Shown: positions 7,374 through 15,997 of the stretch, piece after piece
How the letters are laid out: every line of letters begins with the position of its first letter
Position numbering within the stretch: position 1 is the first letter of the stretch
Assembly (NCBI GenBank): GCA_029782145.1
Contig: JAKOVH010000013.1
Span: forward strand, 1 to 64,000
Source: Actinomycetes bacterium
GTDB taxonomy: Bacteria; Actinomycetota; Acidimicrobiia; Acidimicrobiales; Acidimicrobilacustridaceae
Length of the DNA: 64,000 nt
Direction of reading: 5' to 3'
Position numbers and translations under genes: made by a program
Notes under the pieces: generated by a model
Seen by the model: the letters and a program-made list of their open reading frames with translations, nothing else
What the model was told of the DNA's origin: nothing
The model's database searches: none

Positions 7374-9128
7374 TCAGGGCGCGGCGGGCGACCCCGGCAG
7401 CAGGTCGTGCTCGCGCAGCAGGTCGCTCAGCTGGCGGGCCCGGCGGTCGAACGTGTGGTGGGCCAGCACGAGCGCCCGCCCCTGCTCGGCCCGGTGGCGG
7501 GCCCGGCGCCGGTCGCCGAGCACCGAGCTCACCGCGTCGCGCAGCTGCTCGGGGCTGGTGAAGGTGTCGACGACGTCGCCGAGCAGCTCCTCCAGGCCGG
7601 GGACCGGGTCGGAGACGAGCGGTGTGGCGCACGCCAGCACGTCGTAGACGCGGTTGGCGACCATCCCCAGGTCGCGCATGTCGGGCCAGTGGTCGTTGAG
7701 CACCACGCCGGCCGAGGAGTAGACGACCGGCAACAGCCCGTTGGGGACGTTGCGCCGCACCACCATCGAGCGCTCGACCAGGTCGGTCCAGCCCTCGCCG
7801 TAGAGGGCCGGTCGCAAGCCGGCGGCCAGGGCGTGGGCGACCGCCGGCCGGAACACCCCCCGAGTGTTGGCCACCACGGTGATGTCGTGCTGGTGGGCGC
7901 GGCGGGGCGTGGTGGGGCGGAACCGGTGGTGGTCGGTGGCCTGGAGCAGGACGTCGACCGGCGTCGCCGTGCGTGGGCGCAGGCGCTCCGCGAGGCGGGC
8001 CGACGCGGCGAGCACCAGGTCGGCCTCGTCGAGCTCGGCGTCGCTCAGCGCGTCGGGGTGGCTGATGACCCACAGCACGTGCCCCTGGCCCGACGTCCGC
8101 CGCACGGGCGTCAGGCCCCGCACCACGAGCTGCACGTCGCTGGTGCGGCTCGCCACGGTGTCGGCCTGGTCGAGGGTCTGCACGCGAGCCTCCACCCCTG
8201 CCCGCTCGAGCGCCCGGCCCAGGGCCGCGGCGAGCTCCCAGTCGCCCCACCGCCGGGCGACCAGCCCGGGCGGCGCCGCCGTGGTCAGGGCCACGCGCGG
8301 CGCCGGCGCCGCCTCGAACGCCGTGCGGCGCAGCGCCGGACCGTGGAGGGCGACGACGTCGCGCCACGCCGTGCTGGTCGGCGCCACGGGCCGGCGCAGG
8401 GCCGGCACCGAGGCGACGGGGGAGTGGTCGACCACCACCACCTCGGGCACGGCTGCGATCACCCCGCCCTCCGCTCGCAGCCGCAGGGCGAGGTCGATGA
8501 GCGCCGCCGCCGGGCCGAGCCCGCGCCGCAGCCCTCCGGCGCGCTCGAAGGCGCCTCGCTCCACGACCAGGCAGCCGGTGGCGGCCACCACCGGGCGGGT
8601 GCCGCGACCCGTCACACCGGGAGCGGTGCCGGCGCCGATCGCCTCGAGGACGGGCTGGCCGCGGCGGTCCACGGCCACCGTCACGCCCACCTCCCGCACG
8701 AGCAGGTCGTGAGGGGTGGCGGACCGGGCGCCGCGCTCGGGGTGGACCGTCGCCGGGGTGGCCGCCACCACCACGCCCCCGACGGCCGAGGCGAGCCGCT
8801 GGAGCCGCCGCTCGTCGAGCGGCTCCACTGCGCTGGTCCGCAGGCACACCACCTCGGCCTCCGCCGGCACCTGCACCGGCCCGCCCACCACCAGCTGCAC
8901 GACCGGCCGGCGCGCCGGAGGTGCGGCGGGGAGCTGCGCGCGGGCACGGCCGAGCGCCGCTCTCCGGGGGCCGCGCCGGCTGCGGGCGGGCAGCGCAGCG
9001 GCGACGAGGCCCGCCCGGGCGGCGGCCGCACCGAGGCGGGAGCCAGCGGGTTCGCACCATCGGCGGACCAGGCGCAGCCGGTGGTCGAGGGCACCGAGCA
9101 CGGTCAGGGAGCGGCTCGGCCACGGCAC
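7374..9128 (-). CDS. Bimodular glycosyltransferase (GT2 remnant plus CgeB-like)
   Basis: 584 residues from GTG 9128. The N-terminal half carries GT2 late-domain features: ATGCLVVERGAFERAGGLRR, then IDLALRLRAEGG and a PEVVVVDHS strand; the usual GT2 start with a DxD motif is not obvious, so this half may be degenerate. The C-terminal half (from about residue 290) is a GT-B-like domain with HDITVVANTRGVFRP, YGEGWTDL, VYSSAGVVLNDHW and NRVYDVLACATPLVSD, like CgeB-type transferases. An upstream frame reaches 9275 but would overlap the divergent exporter gene. It borders the ABC exporter, so it probably builds the exported glycan. Acceptor and sugar unknown. Confidence 0.75.
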   Translation of the reverse strand: MPWPSRSLTVLGALDHRLRLVRRWCEPAGSRLGAAAARAGLVAAALPARSRRGPRRAALGRARAQLPAAPPARRPVVQLVVGGPVQVPAEAEVVCLRTSAVEPLDERRLQRLASAVGGVVVAATPATVHPERGARSATPHDLLVREVGVTVAVDRRGQPVLEAIGAGTAPGVTGRGTRPVVAATGCLVVERGAFERAGGLRRGLGPAAALIDLALRLRAEGGVIAAVPEVVVVDHSPVASVPALRRPVAPTSTAWRDVVALHGPALRRTAFEAAPAPRVALTTAAPPGLVARRWGDWELAAALGRALERAGVEARVQTLDQADTVASRTSDVQLVVRGLTPVRRTSGQGHVLWVISHPDALSDAELDEADLVLAASARLAERLRPRTATPVDVLLQATDHHRFRPTTPRRAHQHDITVVANTRGVFRPAVAHALAAGLRPALYGEGWTDLVERSMVVRRNVPNGLLPVVYSSAGVVLNDHWPDMRDLGMVANRVYDVLACATPLVSDPVPGLEELLGDVVDTFTSPEQLRDAVSSVLGDRRRARHRAEQGRALVLAHHTFDRRARQLSDLLREHDLLPGSPAAP

Positions 9129-9178
9129 CGCGCAAGTATGGCGTCGCGATCCAGGCGATGCGGCGGCAGCGGTTTCGC

Positions 9179-9184
9179 TACTGT
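9179..9184 (+). promoter_or_regulatory. Possible -10 box for the ABC exporter
   Basis: TACTGT lies about 60 nt before the permease ATG at 9247, in the divergent gap with the glycosyltransferase starting at 9128. A suitable -35 element was not identified. Confidence 0.25.
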
Positions 9185-9246
9185 TTGCGCTCGGCCGGTC
9201 CGCGGGGGAGCCGGCCACGATCCACCTCGAGGTCGCGGTGACGAAC

Positions 9247-10098
9247 ATGCCACCTACCACGACGAGGGTGCCCACCGTCTATCGGGGCACCGCCTCGCGC
9301 GTCCCGCCGCTGCGCCCGTACTTCCGTCGCCTCTTCGGGGCACGAGCCCTGATCGGCAACCTCGCCCGGACCAACCTCAAGGCCCGCCACTACGACACCG
9401 CGCTGGGCCAGCTGTGGCTGATCCTCGGCCCGCTCCTGCTCGCCGGTGTCTACCTGCTGCTGCGCCTGGTGCTGCGCCCCGCCGGCAGCGCCGAGGAGGC
9501 CAAGGCCATCGTCGCTCAGATGGTCATGGGCGTGTTCGTCTTCCAGTTCGTCTCGGGTGTGATCGTCGGCGGCGGCAGCAGCATCCTCAACAACAAGGGC
9601 CTGTTGCTGAACAGCTCGACCCCGCGGATGGTGTACCCGGCGGTGGGCACGGCCGAGCAGGCGTTCGATCTGGGCACCATGCTGGTGGTCCTCTTCGCCA
9701 TCCGTCTGGTGCTGCAGCAGCCGTTCACCGCGTGGCTGCTGGTGCTGCCCGTGGTGCTGGTGCTGCTGGCCGTCTTCTCCTTCGGGCTGGCGCTGATGGC
9801 GGCGACGGCCGCGGTGTACTTCCGCGACACCGTCAACCTGCTCACCTACGTCACCCGGGTGTGGCTGTTCGTGACGCCCGTGCTCTACACCGTCGACGAG
9901 ATCCCCGAGAACATGCGCAAGTTCATGGCGATCAACCCCCTCTACCCGTTCTTCGCCGTGCTCGACGCCATCTTCAACGGTGTCCGCCCGCAGCTGGGCT
10001 ACCTGGTGTGGTGTGCCGGCTGGGCAGCCGTCGCGCTGGTGCTCGGCCTGTGGTACTTCCTGGTGAAGGAGAGGGACTTTGCCCTGCGGATCTACTGA
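9247..10098 (+). CDS. ABC-2 type polysaccharide export permease
   Basis: 283-residue membrane protein with about six hydrophobic segments (LGQLWLILGPLLLAGVYLLL, VMGVFVFQFVSGVIVGGGSS, LLVLPVVLVLLAVFSFGLAL, VWLFVTPVLYTVDEIP). The motif NLARTNLKARHYDTALGQLW before the first segment is typical of Wzm/TagG permeases that export O-antigen or teichoic-acid-like polymers. ATG 9247 is used; GTG at 9238 in frame is possible. The ATPase gene overlaps its 3' end by 20 nt, so the two are coupled and form the transporter. No symbol is given because the exported polymer is unknown. Confidence 0.9.
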   Translation: MPPTTTRVPTVYRGTASRVPPLRPYFRRLFGARALIGNLARTNLKARHYDTALGQLWLILGPLLLAGVYLLLRLVLRPAGSAEEAKAIVAQMVMGVFVFQFVSGVIVGGGSSILNNKGLLLNSSTPRMVYPAVGTAEQAFDLGTMLVVLFAIRLVLQQPFTAWLLVLPVVLVLLAVFSFGLALMAATAAVYFRDTVNLLTYVTRVWLFVTPVLYTVDEIPENMRKFMAINPLYPFFAVLDAIFNGVRPQLGYLVWCAGWAAVALVLGLWYFLVKERDFALRIY

Positions 10099-10906
10099 GC
10101 CTCCGGCGACGAGCGAACCGGCGATCCGCGTCGAGGACCTGCAGATCACCTACCGGACCACCTCCGAGAGGAGCGTGGCGAACGGCCACCGACTGGCCCG
10201 GCTGCTGCGGTCGAAGCGCCAGCTCCAGGTCGTCGAGGCCCTCAGGGGCGTCTCGTTCGAGGTGCCCCGCGGCACGGTGCTCGGCATCGTGGGCCACAAC
10301 GGGTCGGGCAAGTCGACCCTGCTGCGGGTGCTGGCCGGGGTGCTGCACCCCACCGTCGGCTCGGTGGAGGTCTACGGACGCGTCACCCCGCTGCTGTCGC
10401 TCGGCGTCGGGTTCAACGCCATGCTCAGCGGCCGCGACAACATCATCCTGGGTGGGCTGTGTGCCGGCATGTCGGTCGAGGAGACCCGGGCCAAGTCCGA
10501 CGAGATCATCGAGTTCTCCGAGCTCGGTGACGCCATCGACCGGCCCATCCGCACCTACTCCAACGGCATGTACTCCCGCCTGGGCTTCTCGGTGGCCGCC
10601 CTGCTCGAGCCGGAGATCATCCTGATCGACGAGGTCCTGGCCGCCGGCGACGCCGGCTTCATGCTGAAGTGCGCGGCGAAGATCCAGGAGCTGGCCGCCG
10701 CCGACACCACCGTGATCCTCGTCTCCCACGTGCTCGGTGTGCTCCGGTCGCTCTCCGACACCGTCATGTGGATGAAGGACGGCAAGGTGCTCGACGTCGG
10801 CGACCCCTACGAGGTCGTGGGCGAGTTCATGGACGACGAAGGCCTCGACCGAGACGACCTCGACCGCCTCGACGACTGGGTGGCCGAGTGGGCGCGCAAG
10901 CTCTGA
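10079..10906 (+). CDS. ABC transporter ATPase for polysaccharide export
   Basis: 275 residues. Walker A is GHNGSGKST (72-80), the signature is the export-type TYSNGM (159-164) instead of LSGGQ, Walker B is IILIDE (180-185), and the switch His is in LVSHVLG. This pattern marks Wzt/TagH ATPases. There is no C-terminal carbohydrate-binding domain as in long Wzt proteins, so the chain-end recognition known for those is not expected. Start is TTG at 10079, supported by AAGGAGAGG at 10067-10075 inside the permease gene and by coupling with it. Its stop codon lies in a hairpin arm shared with the convergent gene. Confidence 0.92.
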   Translation: MPCGSTEPPATSEPAIRVEDLQITYRTTSERSVANGHRLARLLRSKRQLQVVEALRGVSFEVPRGTVLGIVGHNGSGKSTLLRVLAGVLHPTVGSVEVYGRVTPLLSLGVGFNAMLSGRDNIILGGLCAGMSVEETRAKSDEIIEFSELGDAIDRPIRTYSNGMYSRLGFSVAALLEPEIILIDEVLAAGDAGFMLKCAAKIQELAAADTTVILVSHVLGVLRSLSDTVMWMKDGKVLDVGDPYEVVGEFMDDEGLDRDDLDRLDDWVAEWARKL

Positions 10907-10931
10907 TCGCGGCGCCGCCGGCGTGCGATCA
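10904..10931. terminator. Hairpin shared by two convergent stop codons
   Basis: Arms TGATCGC (10904-10910) and GCGATCA (10925-10931) enclose a 14-nt GC-rich loop. The ATPase stop TGA is the first three bases of the left arm, and the FkbM gene's stop is the last three of the right arm. There is no T-run. It probably ends both transcripts. Confidence 0.5.
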
Positions 10932-11684
10932 GCCGGAGGACGGCGTCCGACCCCGCCGGGTCCAGCGCTCCCAGACCCACGGGTAGTCCCACACCTCGTC
11001 GTGGGTCTCGGCCAGCCGGCGACGGATCCGGCGCCGCCGTCCCGGCGCGCCGGGGTACCACTCGTGGAACTGCACGAGCAGGTCGTCGACCCGCTCGAGC
11101 CAGCCGGTGTCGGCGAGCCGGTCGAGCACGTCGTACTCGCCGCCCTCGATGTTCACCTTGAGCAGGTCGATCCGTTCGACGCCGAGCTCCGACAGGACGG
11201 CTGCGACGTCGCGGATCTCGATCTCGGCGGCGTCGTCGGAGCCGTGGGTGTCGACGACACGGGAACCCGGGCCCTCGAGCTCCAGCGAGGCGCGCTGGTC
11301 CCGGGCGCCGAGGCCGACGGGGACGATCCGCACCTTCGTGCCGTCGCCCAACCGCCGTCGCATCTCGGCGACGTACATCGGTCCCGGCTCGAAGGCGATC
11401 ACCGACGCGCCGTAGCGCTGCTCGATGGCCCCGGCCCACTCACCGATGAAGGCGCCGGCGTCGACCACGGTGCTCGTCTCGTCGAGGTCGGCGTCGAGCA
11501 GGACGCCGGGGTTCAGGGCCATGGCGGCCATGAACTCCTCCATCGACCGTCGGTAGCCGACGGCCTCCATCAGGCCGCGGGCCCGCGGGTCGGCGCCCGA
11601 CCACCGCCACCGGCGGTAGCGCACCACCGGCTGGCGCAGCGCCGTGGCGAGGCGCTGCCCCGACGGGAGCGGCGGACGGCTCAT
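10929..11684 (-). CDS. FkbM family methyltransferase
   Basis: 251 residues. The SAM site reads TVVDAGAFIGEWAGAIEQRY then ASVIAFEPGP, followed by the FkbM-type motif IDLLKVNIEGGEYDVLDRLA, and finally VQFHEWYPG. Enzymes of this family O-methylate sugars or polyketides; here a sugar of the surface glycan is the likely target. Its ATG overlaps the stop of the upstream PhyH gene (ATGA at 11681-11684), so the two are translationally coupled. A longer frame to 12092 is only a shadow of the PhyH gene. Confidence 0.88.
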   Translation of the reverse strand: MSRPPLPSGQRLATALRQPVVRYRRWRWSGADPRARGLMEAVGYRRSMEEFMAAMALNPGVLLDADLDETSTVVDAGAFIGEWAGAIEQRYGASVIAFEPGPMYVAEMRRRLGDGTKVRIVPVGLGARDQRASLELEGPGSRVVDTHGSDDAAEIEIRDVAAVLSELGVERIDLLKVNIEGGEYDVLDRLADTGWLERVDDLLVQFHEWYPGAPGRRRRIRRRLAETHDEVWDYPWVWERWTRRGRTPSSG

Positions 11685-12709
11685 CGGCTCAGCCGCCAGC
11701 GCCGGCGGGGCGCGTCCATGGCGGCGACCTTGGCCCGGCGGCGTTCCTCGCGTGCGGCCACGCGGCGCATGTAGGTCTGCAGCTTCTTCAGGTCGTCGGC
11801 GTCGTCGGCTTCCGACACCAGCTCGTACTCCTGGAACTCGGTGACCTCGTAGTCGAGGCCCCGCCAGTAGTACTGCAGCTCGGTCGAGGACCAACCGGCG
11901 TAGATCTCGTCCCACGTGAGGCGCTGGAAGTGCGGCTGGAGCACGATCGGGGTGAGCGGCTCGCCCTCGAGCTGGTAGCGGAAGTCGACCGACACACGCA
12001 TGTTGAGCTCGGTGCAGTTGTGCAGGGCAGCGTGCACGGTCATCGAGGGGAACAGCAGCACGTCGCCGGCGCGGTAGTCGGTGGTGACCCACCGCAGCTC
12101 CTCACGCATGTCGTCGGGGATGACGGCGCAGCGCATCCCGGCCGCCATGTGCCGGTCGAGCGGGAGCAGCCCGTGGCGGTGCGAGCCGCGCAGCACCGCC
12201 AGCCCGCCGAGGTCGGTGGGGATGTCGCCGACCGGAACCCACGCCGCCGTCAGCAGCGGTGTGCCCTGGTTGTTCGGGTAGTCCTGGTGGGGCGGCGTGG
12301 AGATCTCGTAGTGCCCGGGGAAGCCGAGGCGGGAGATCTTGAGCGGGTGCGGGAACGCCGAGGGCCCTCGGACCTGGCGCATGATGTCGAGCAGGTCCGG
12401 GTCGTGCGCCAGGGAGTGGAACGACTCCAGGCGCTGGACCGCGTCGTTGCCGACGAAGAACTCGGGCTCGCCCTCGCGTGCGGGCTTGGCCGTGACCACG
12501 GCGTCCATCAGGTCCGGGCCGCCACGGATCCACCCGACGGCAGCGAGGGCCTCGAGGATGTCCCGGCGCAGCCCGTCGACCTTCTCCGGGTCGAGCACGC
12601 CACGGAACAGCAGGTAGCTGTCGTCGTCGAGGCGCGCCCGGAGCGCATCGGGGTCGCCGAGCAGGTCGTTCGACGAGCGCATGGGCAGGAACGCCCAGTC
12701 GTTGTTCAT
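11681..12709 (-). CDS. PhyH family Fe(II)/2-oxoglutarate dioxygenase
   Basis: 342 residues. The iron ligands are visible as His141 and Asp143 in PPHQDYPNN and His226 in MTVHAALHN; Arg238 (NMRVSVDFRY) would bind 2-oxoglutarate. PhyH-type enzymes hydroxylate or further oxidise small molecules and are found in glycan and secondary-metabolite loci. It is followed by the coupled FkbM methyltransferase, so hydroxylation then O-methylation of the same residue is a reasonable reading (inference). The C-terminal tail is basic (REERRRAKVAAM). Cytoplasmic. Confidence 0.87.
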   Translation of the reverse strand: MNNDWAFLPMRSSNDLLGDPDALRARLDDDSYLLFRGVLDPEKVDGLRRDILEALAAVGWIRGGPDLMDAVVTAKPAREGEPEFFVGNDAVQRLESFHSLAHDPDLLDIMRQVRGPSAFPHPLKISRLGFPGHYEISTPPHQDYPNNQGTPLLTAAWVPVGDIPTDLGGLAVLRGSHRHGLLPLDRHMAAGMRCAVIPDDMREELRWVTTDYRAGDVLLFPSMTVHAALHNCTELNMRVSVDFRYQLEGEPLTPIVLQPHFQRLTWDEIYAGWSSTELQYYWRGLDYEVTEFQEYELVSEADDADDLKKLQTYMRRVAAREERRRAKVAAMDAPRRRWRLSR

Positions 12710-12778
12710 CGGCTGTCCCCCATTCCCCCCGGCCGCCGAGCCCTCGGTGGTGCCGAGGTCCGCACTGTAGACCGGTGA

Positions 12779-14815
12779 TCAGTTCGACGGTCTGGCCAAC
12801 GCATCGTCGAAGAGCCGCTCGATGTCGCCCACGTGACGCCGGGTGTAGGCGATGGTCAGGTGGCTCTTGTCGTTGAGCACGGCCACGTCGTCGACGACGA
12901 AGCGGCACCGCAGGTCGTTGCAGAGCTCTCCGTTCACGTCGAGCACCGGCACGTCGAGCTCGGCCACGGCCGCCGCCTCGCCGGTCCGCAGCTCGCCGCC
13001 CACGAGCGCCACCCCCGGGCGCAGGCTGCAGGCGTCGAGGTCGTGAGCGTCCTCGATGCAGGCGATGGGGTCGCGGTCGGGCGAGCCCGGGTTGTCGACC
13101 ACGCCGGCCACGGCGATGCCCTGCCCTCGGAGCTGCTCGACGAGCTGGGTGTAGGCGTTGGCCCAGAGTCGCCCCTTCGCGTTCTCCGTGGGTGTCCCGG
13201 GAGGGACGATCACCCCGGCGAGGTAGTTGCTGGTGTTCGAGATGACGACGAGGTCCGGGTGGATGTCGGCGACGGCCGCCGCTCCCTGCCGCTGGAACTC
13301 GGTGCACTCCTCGGCGGTGTTGAACGGCGAGAACACGAGGAGCGGGATCGACGGGCAGGCCGGCCGGTAGATCGTGACCAGCCGCATCCCCTTGGCCTTG
13401 GCCGCGTCGGAGAAGGCCAGGCGCCACTGCCCGGCGTGGGAGTCGCCGAACAGCACCACGGTGCGGTCGGCGTTGACGTCGCCGTCGATGCAGTAGCGCA
13501 GCCCGTCGGAGCTGGTGCCGTGGGCGGCGCAGGGCGCGTCCTGGGCCCGGCTGCTCTGGGCGGTCTTCAGCACCCGCAGCACCGGGTCGTCGGCGATGGT
13601 CCGGCGCCCCGCGGCTGCCACCCCCACGCTGGCCAGGAGCACCACGACGGTCAGCGCCGCCGCCCCGCCGTAGGTGAGGCGGCGGGAGGCGACGAAGGGA
13701 CGCCCGAAGCGGATCGGGTTCTCGACCAGGCGGTGGGCGGCGTAGGCGACGCCCAGCGACACGACCGCGCCCGCCACCCGCACCTTCGTGCTGTCGCGGT
13801 CGAGCAGCTCGACGGCGAGCAGGATCAGCGGCCAGTGCCACAGGTACCACGAGTACGAGAGGCGACCGAGCCACTGGGCGGGGGCGATGCTCAGCAGCCC
13901 GCTGAGCGGGTTGGAGGCCTCACCTCGGAGCCGCTCGCCGCCGGCCACCACCAGGAGCGTGCCGAGCACGGGCAGCAGGGCCCGGACACCGGGGTAGTGG
14001 TAGCCGCTCGACAGCATGAGGGCGGCGGCCACGATCATCGACAGGCCGGCGGCCACCATGGCGAGCTGCAGCCACGACCGGCGCAGGAGCGCGGGCACCC
14101 CGACCAGCGCCAGCAGGCCGGCCACCGCGAACTCCCAGGCCCGGCTCCACAGCCCGAAGAAGGCGAGCGACGAGTCGTTCCTCGTGAGCGCCACCGAGCT
14201 GGCGAACGACAGCGCCAGGATGGCCGACAGCGCGACGAGCAGCACCCGGCGGCCGGCTCGGGCCCGGCCGCGGGCGAGCAGCCCGGTGGCGAGGAACAGC
14301 AGCGGCCACAGCACGTAGAACTGCTCCTCGACCCCCAGCGACCACGTGTGGAGGAACAGGTTCGAGCTGAGGTCCGCCCCGAAGTACCCGGTGGGCTGCG
14401 AGGCGAAGTAGTAGTTCGAGACGTAGAGCGCCGCGGCTCTCGCCTGGGCCGCCGACGACTCCCAGTGCAGCGGGCCCTGCACCACCAGGGCGAGCCCCAG
14501 CACGACCACCAGCATCACGGCCAGGGCGGGCACCAGGCGACGGATCCGGCGACCCCAGAAGCCGACCAGGTCGACCCGCCGGCTGGCGTCGACCTCGCGC
14601 AGGAGGTTGCGGGTGATGAGGTAGCCGGAGATCACGAAGAACACGTCGACCCCGACGAACCCGCCGCCGAGGTGCGGCAGGCCGGCGTGGTAGGCCACGA
14701 CGAGCACCACCGCCACCGCCCGCAGCCCGTCGAGGTCGGCGCGGAACCACCGCTCGCCGGACGCCGGCTCTGCAGAGGCCGGCTCGACGGTGCGCGACAA
14801 CGTGGTGCCGGTCAC
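12779..14815 (-). CDS. Acyltransferase-3/SGNH fusion, glycan O-acyltransferase
   Basis: 678 residues. The N-terminal part is an acyltransferase-3 membrane domain with about ten segments; it begins FRADLDGLRAVAVVLVVAYH, with the conserved His43 in AYHAG, then FVGVDVFFVISGYLITRNLL and WSLGVEEQFYVLWPLL. The C-terminal extracytoplasmic SGNH domain has LFGDSHAGQWRL (Ser near 458) and ends with NDKSHLTIAYT, the Asp-x-x-His pair. This OafA-like arrangement moves an acyl group across the membrane and attaches it to a surface polysaccharide. Its start overlaps the stop of the upstream glycosyltransferase by 4 nt. Confidence 0.93.
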   Translation of the reverse strand: MTGTTLSRTVEPASAEPASGERWFRADLDGLRAVAVVLVVAYHAGLPHLGGGFVGVDVFFVISGYLITRNLLREVDASRRVDLVGFWGRRIRRLVPALAVMLVVVLGLALVVQGPLHWESSAAQARAAALYVSNYYFASQPTGYFGADLSSNLFLHTWSLGVEEQFYVLWPLLFLATGLLARGRARAGRRVLLVALSAILALSFASSVALTRNDSSLAFFGLWSRAWEFAVAGLLALVGVPALLRRSWLQLAMVAAGLSMIVAAALMLSSGYHYPGVRALLPVLGTLLVVAGGERLRGEASNPLSGLLSIAPAQWLGRLSYSWYLWHWPLILLAVELLDRDSTKVRVAGAVVSLGVAYAAHRLVENPIRFGRPFVASRRLTYGGAAALTVVVLLASVGVAAAGRRTIADDPVLRVLKTAQSSRAQDAPCAAHGTSSDGLRYCIDGDVNADRTVVLFGDSHAGQWRLAFSDAAKAKGMRLVTIYRPACPSIPLLVFSPFNTAEECTEFQRQGAAAVADIHPDLVVISNTSNYLAGVIVPPGTPTENAKGRLWANAYTQLVEQLRGQGIAVAGVVDNPGSPDRDPIACIEDAHDLDACSLRPGVALVGGELRTGEAAAVAELDVPVLDVNGELCNDLRCRFVVDDVAVLNDKSHLTIAYTRRHVGDIERLFDDALARPSN

Positions 14816-15855
14816 CGGCGGGTCACCCGCTCACCGGCTGCGAGGAACGCCGAGGGCTGGGCGCTGCACTGGAGGAGGATGTCCTCGAGGATCGCCGCCG
14901 ACCGGTCCCAGTCGAAGCTGAGGGCGACGTCGCGCCCCTTGGAGGCGATCGACTGGCAGAGCCCATCGTCGGTGGCGGCACGGATGATCGCCCCAGCCAT
15001 CGCCTCGATGTCCCGGGTGGGCGTGACCAACGCTGTGTCGCCGTCCCGTGCGTAGTCCTCCGACCCGCCGTTGTCGGTGGTGACGAGCGCGCAGCCGCAG
15101 GCCATCGACTCCACGGCCGCCAGGCCGAAGCCCTCGGCGATCGCCGGGCTGAGGAATATCCGAGACCCGTTGTAGACCTCGTGGACCAGCGCCTGTTGGG
15201 GGGGCGACGCCCGGTACTCCATCCAGCCCGGGAGCTGTCTGACGGTGCCCGTGGTGCTGAAGACCACCGCCTCCAAGTCCGGGACCTCGCGCTTGGCGAG
15301 CTCGAGCGCCGCGACCCCGACCTCCGCATCCTTCAGCGGGTGGCTGTTGTAGAGAAGGGCGACTCGGCGCGGGCGACCCTCGATGGGGTTCGAGAGCCCG
15401 TACTTCTCGTGGCGGATGCCGTAGGGGAGGTGGAACACGCGGTGCGCGGGGAGCCCCCTGCCGATCGCCAAGCGGCGCAGCCAGCTGGACGTGCAGAGCA
15501 GGGGCCCGGGTGGTGAGAGGATCGCGTCTTCGACCTCGGGCGGCAGGATCTGGAACGCCTGGAGGAAGGTGAGCGGCAGCCCTGTGCGGGGAACTCGTGC
15601 GTCGAAGCAGAGCGTGAACTGGGCGCGAGGCATCGGGATGCCCACGATGTCGTCGACGACGTGGTGCACGATCTCGGGCTCGATCGGACACCACCACGAC
15701 AGGTCGGCGACGGACTCGATCCGGCGGCCCAGGAACGGAAGGTGGAACAGGTGCACCTCATGGCCGCGGCGGGCCAGCCCGTTGGCGAACTCCACGATGC
15801 CGAGCACTCCGCCTGACGGCTGGTCGGTGCTGGGCACCAGGACGTTGACGTTCAC
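14812..15855 (-). CDS. GT4 family glycosyltransferase
   Basis: 347 residues from GTG 15855, with CGGAGCGG 6-13 nt upstream. An N-terminal Rossmann-like half opens VNVNVLVPSTDQPSGGVLGI; the donor-binding half has FLSPAIAEGFGLAAVESMAC with the E-x7-E style motif and CALVTTDNGGSEDYARDG. This is a GT-B retaining transferase. Upstream codons in frame to 16035 include ATG 15885 but belong to the divergent promoter region. The gene is first of a leftward run with the acyltransferase. Sugar specificity cannot be read. Confidence 0.88.
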   Translation of the reverse strand: MNVNVLVPSTDQPSGGVLGIVEFANGLARRGHEVHLFHLPFLGRRIESVADLSWWCPIEPEIVHHVVDDIVGIPMPRAQFTLCFDARVPRTGLPLTFLQAFQILPPEVEDAILSPPGPLLCTSSWLRRLAIGRGLPAHRVFHLPYGIRHEKYGLSNPIEGRPRRVALLYNSHPLKDAEVGVAALELAKREVPDLEAVVFSTTGTVRQLPGWMEYRASPPQQALVHEVYNGSRIFLSPAIAEGFGLAAVESMACGCALVTTDNGGSEDYARDGDTALVTPTRDIEAMAGAIIRAATDDGLCQSIASKGRDVALSFDWDRSAAILEDILLQCSAQPSAFLAAGERVTRR

Positions 15856-15938
15856 TGCCCCGCTCCGGAGTGACGCACGGCACATAACGGTAGGCGCGAA
15901 ACGCGCTGCGCGCTCGCCGGATGGGAGAGGGCCGCCGG

Positions 15939-15974
15939 TTGACCCGCACCGGCGCGCATGTGAGCATCGGTGCG
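15939..15974. promoter_or_regulatory. Inverted repeat in a possible promoter before the PhyH gene
   Basis: TTGACC at 15939-15944 is a -35-like element and GAGCAT at 15962-15967 is a weak -10. The arms CGCACCG (15945-15951) and CGGTGCG (15968-15974) flank 16 nt and overlap both elements. It may be an operator for the gene starting at 15998. Confidence 0.3.
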
Positions 15975-15997
15975 GTTCCACCGAGCCGGGGGGCGTG

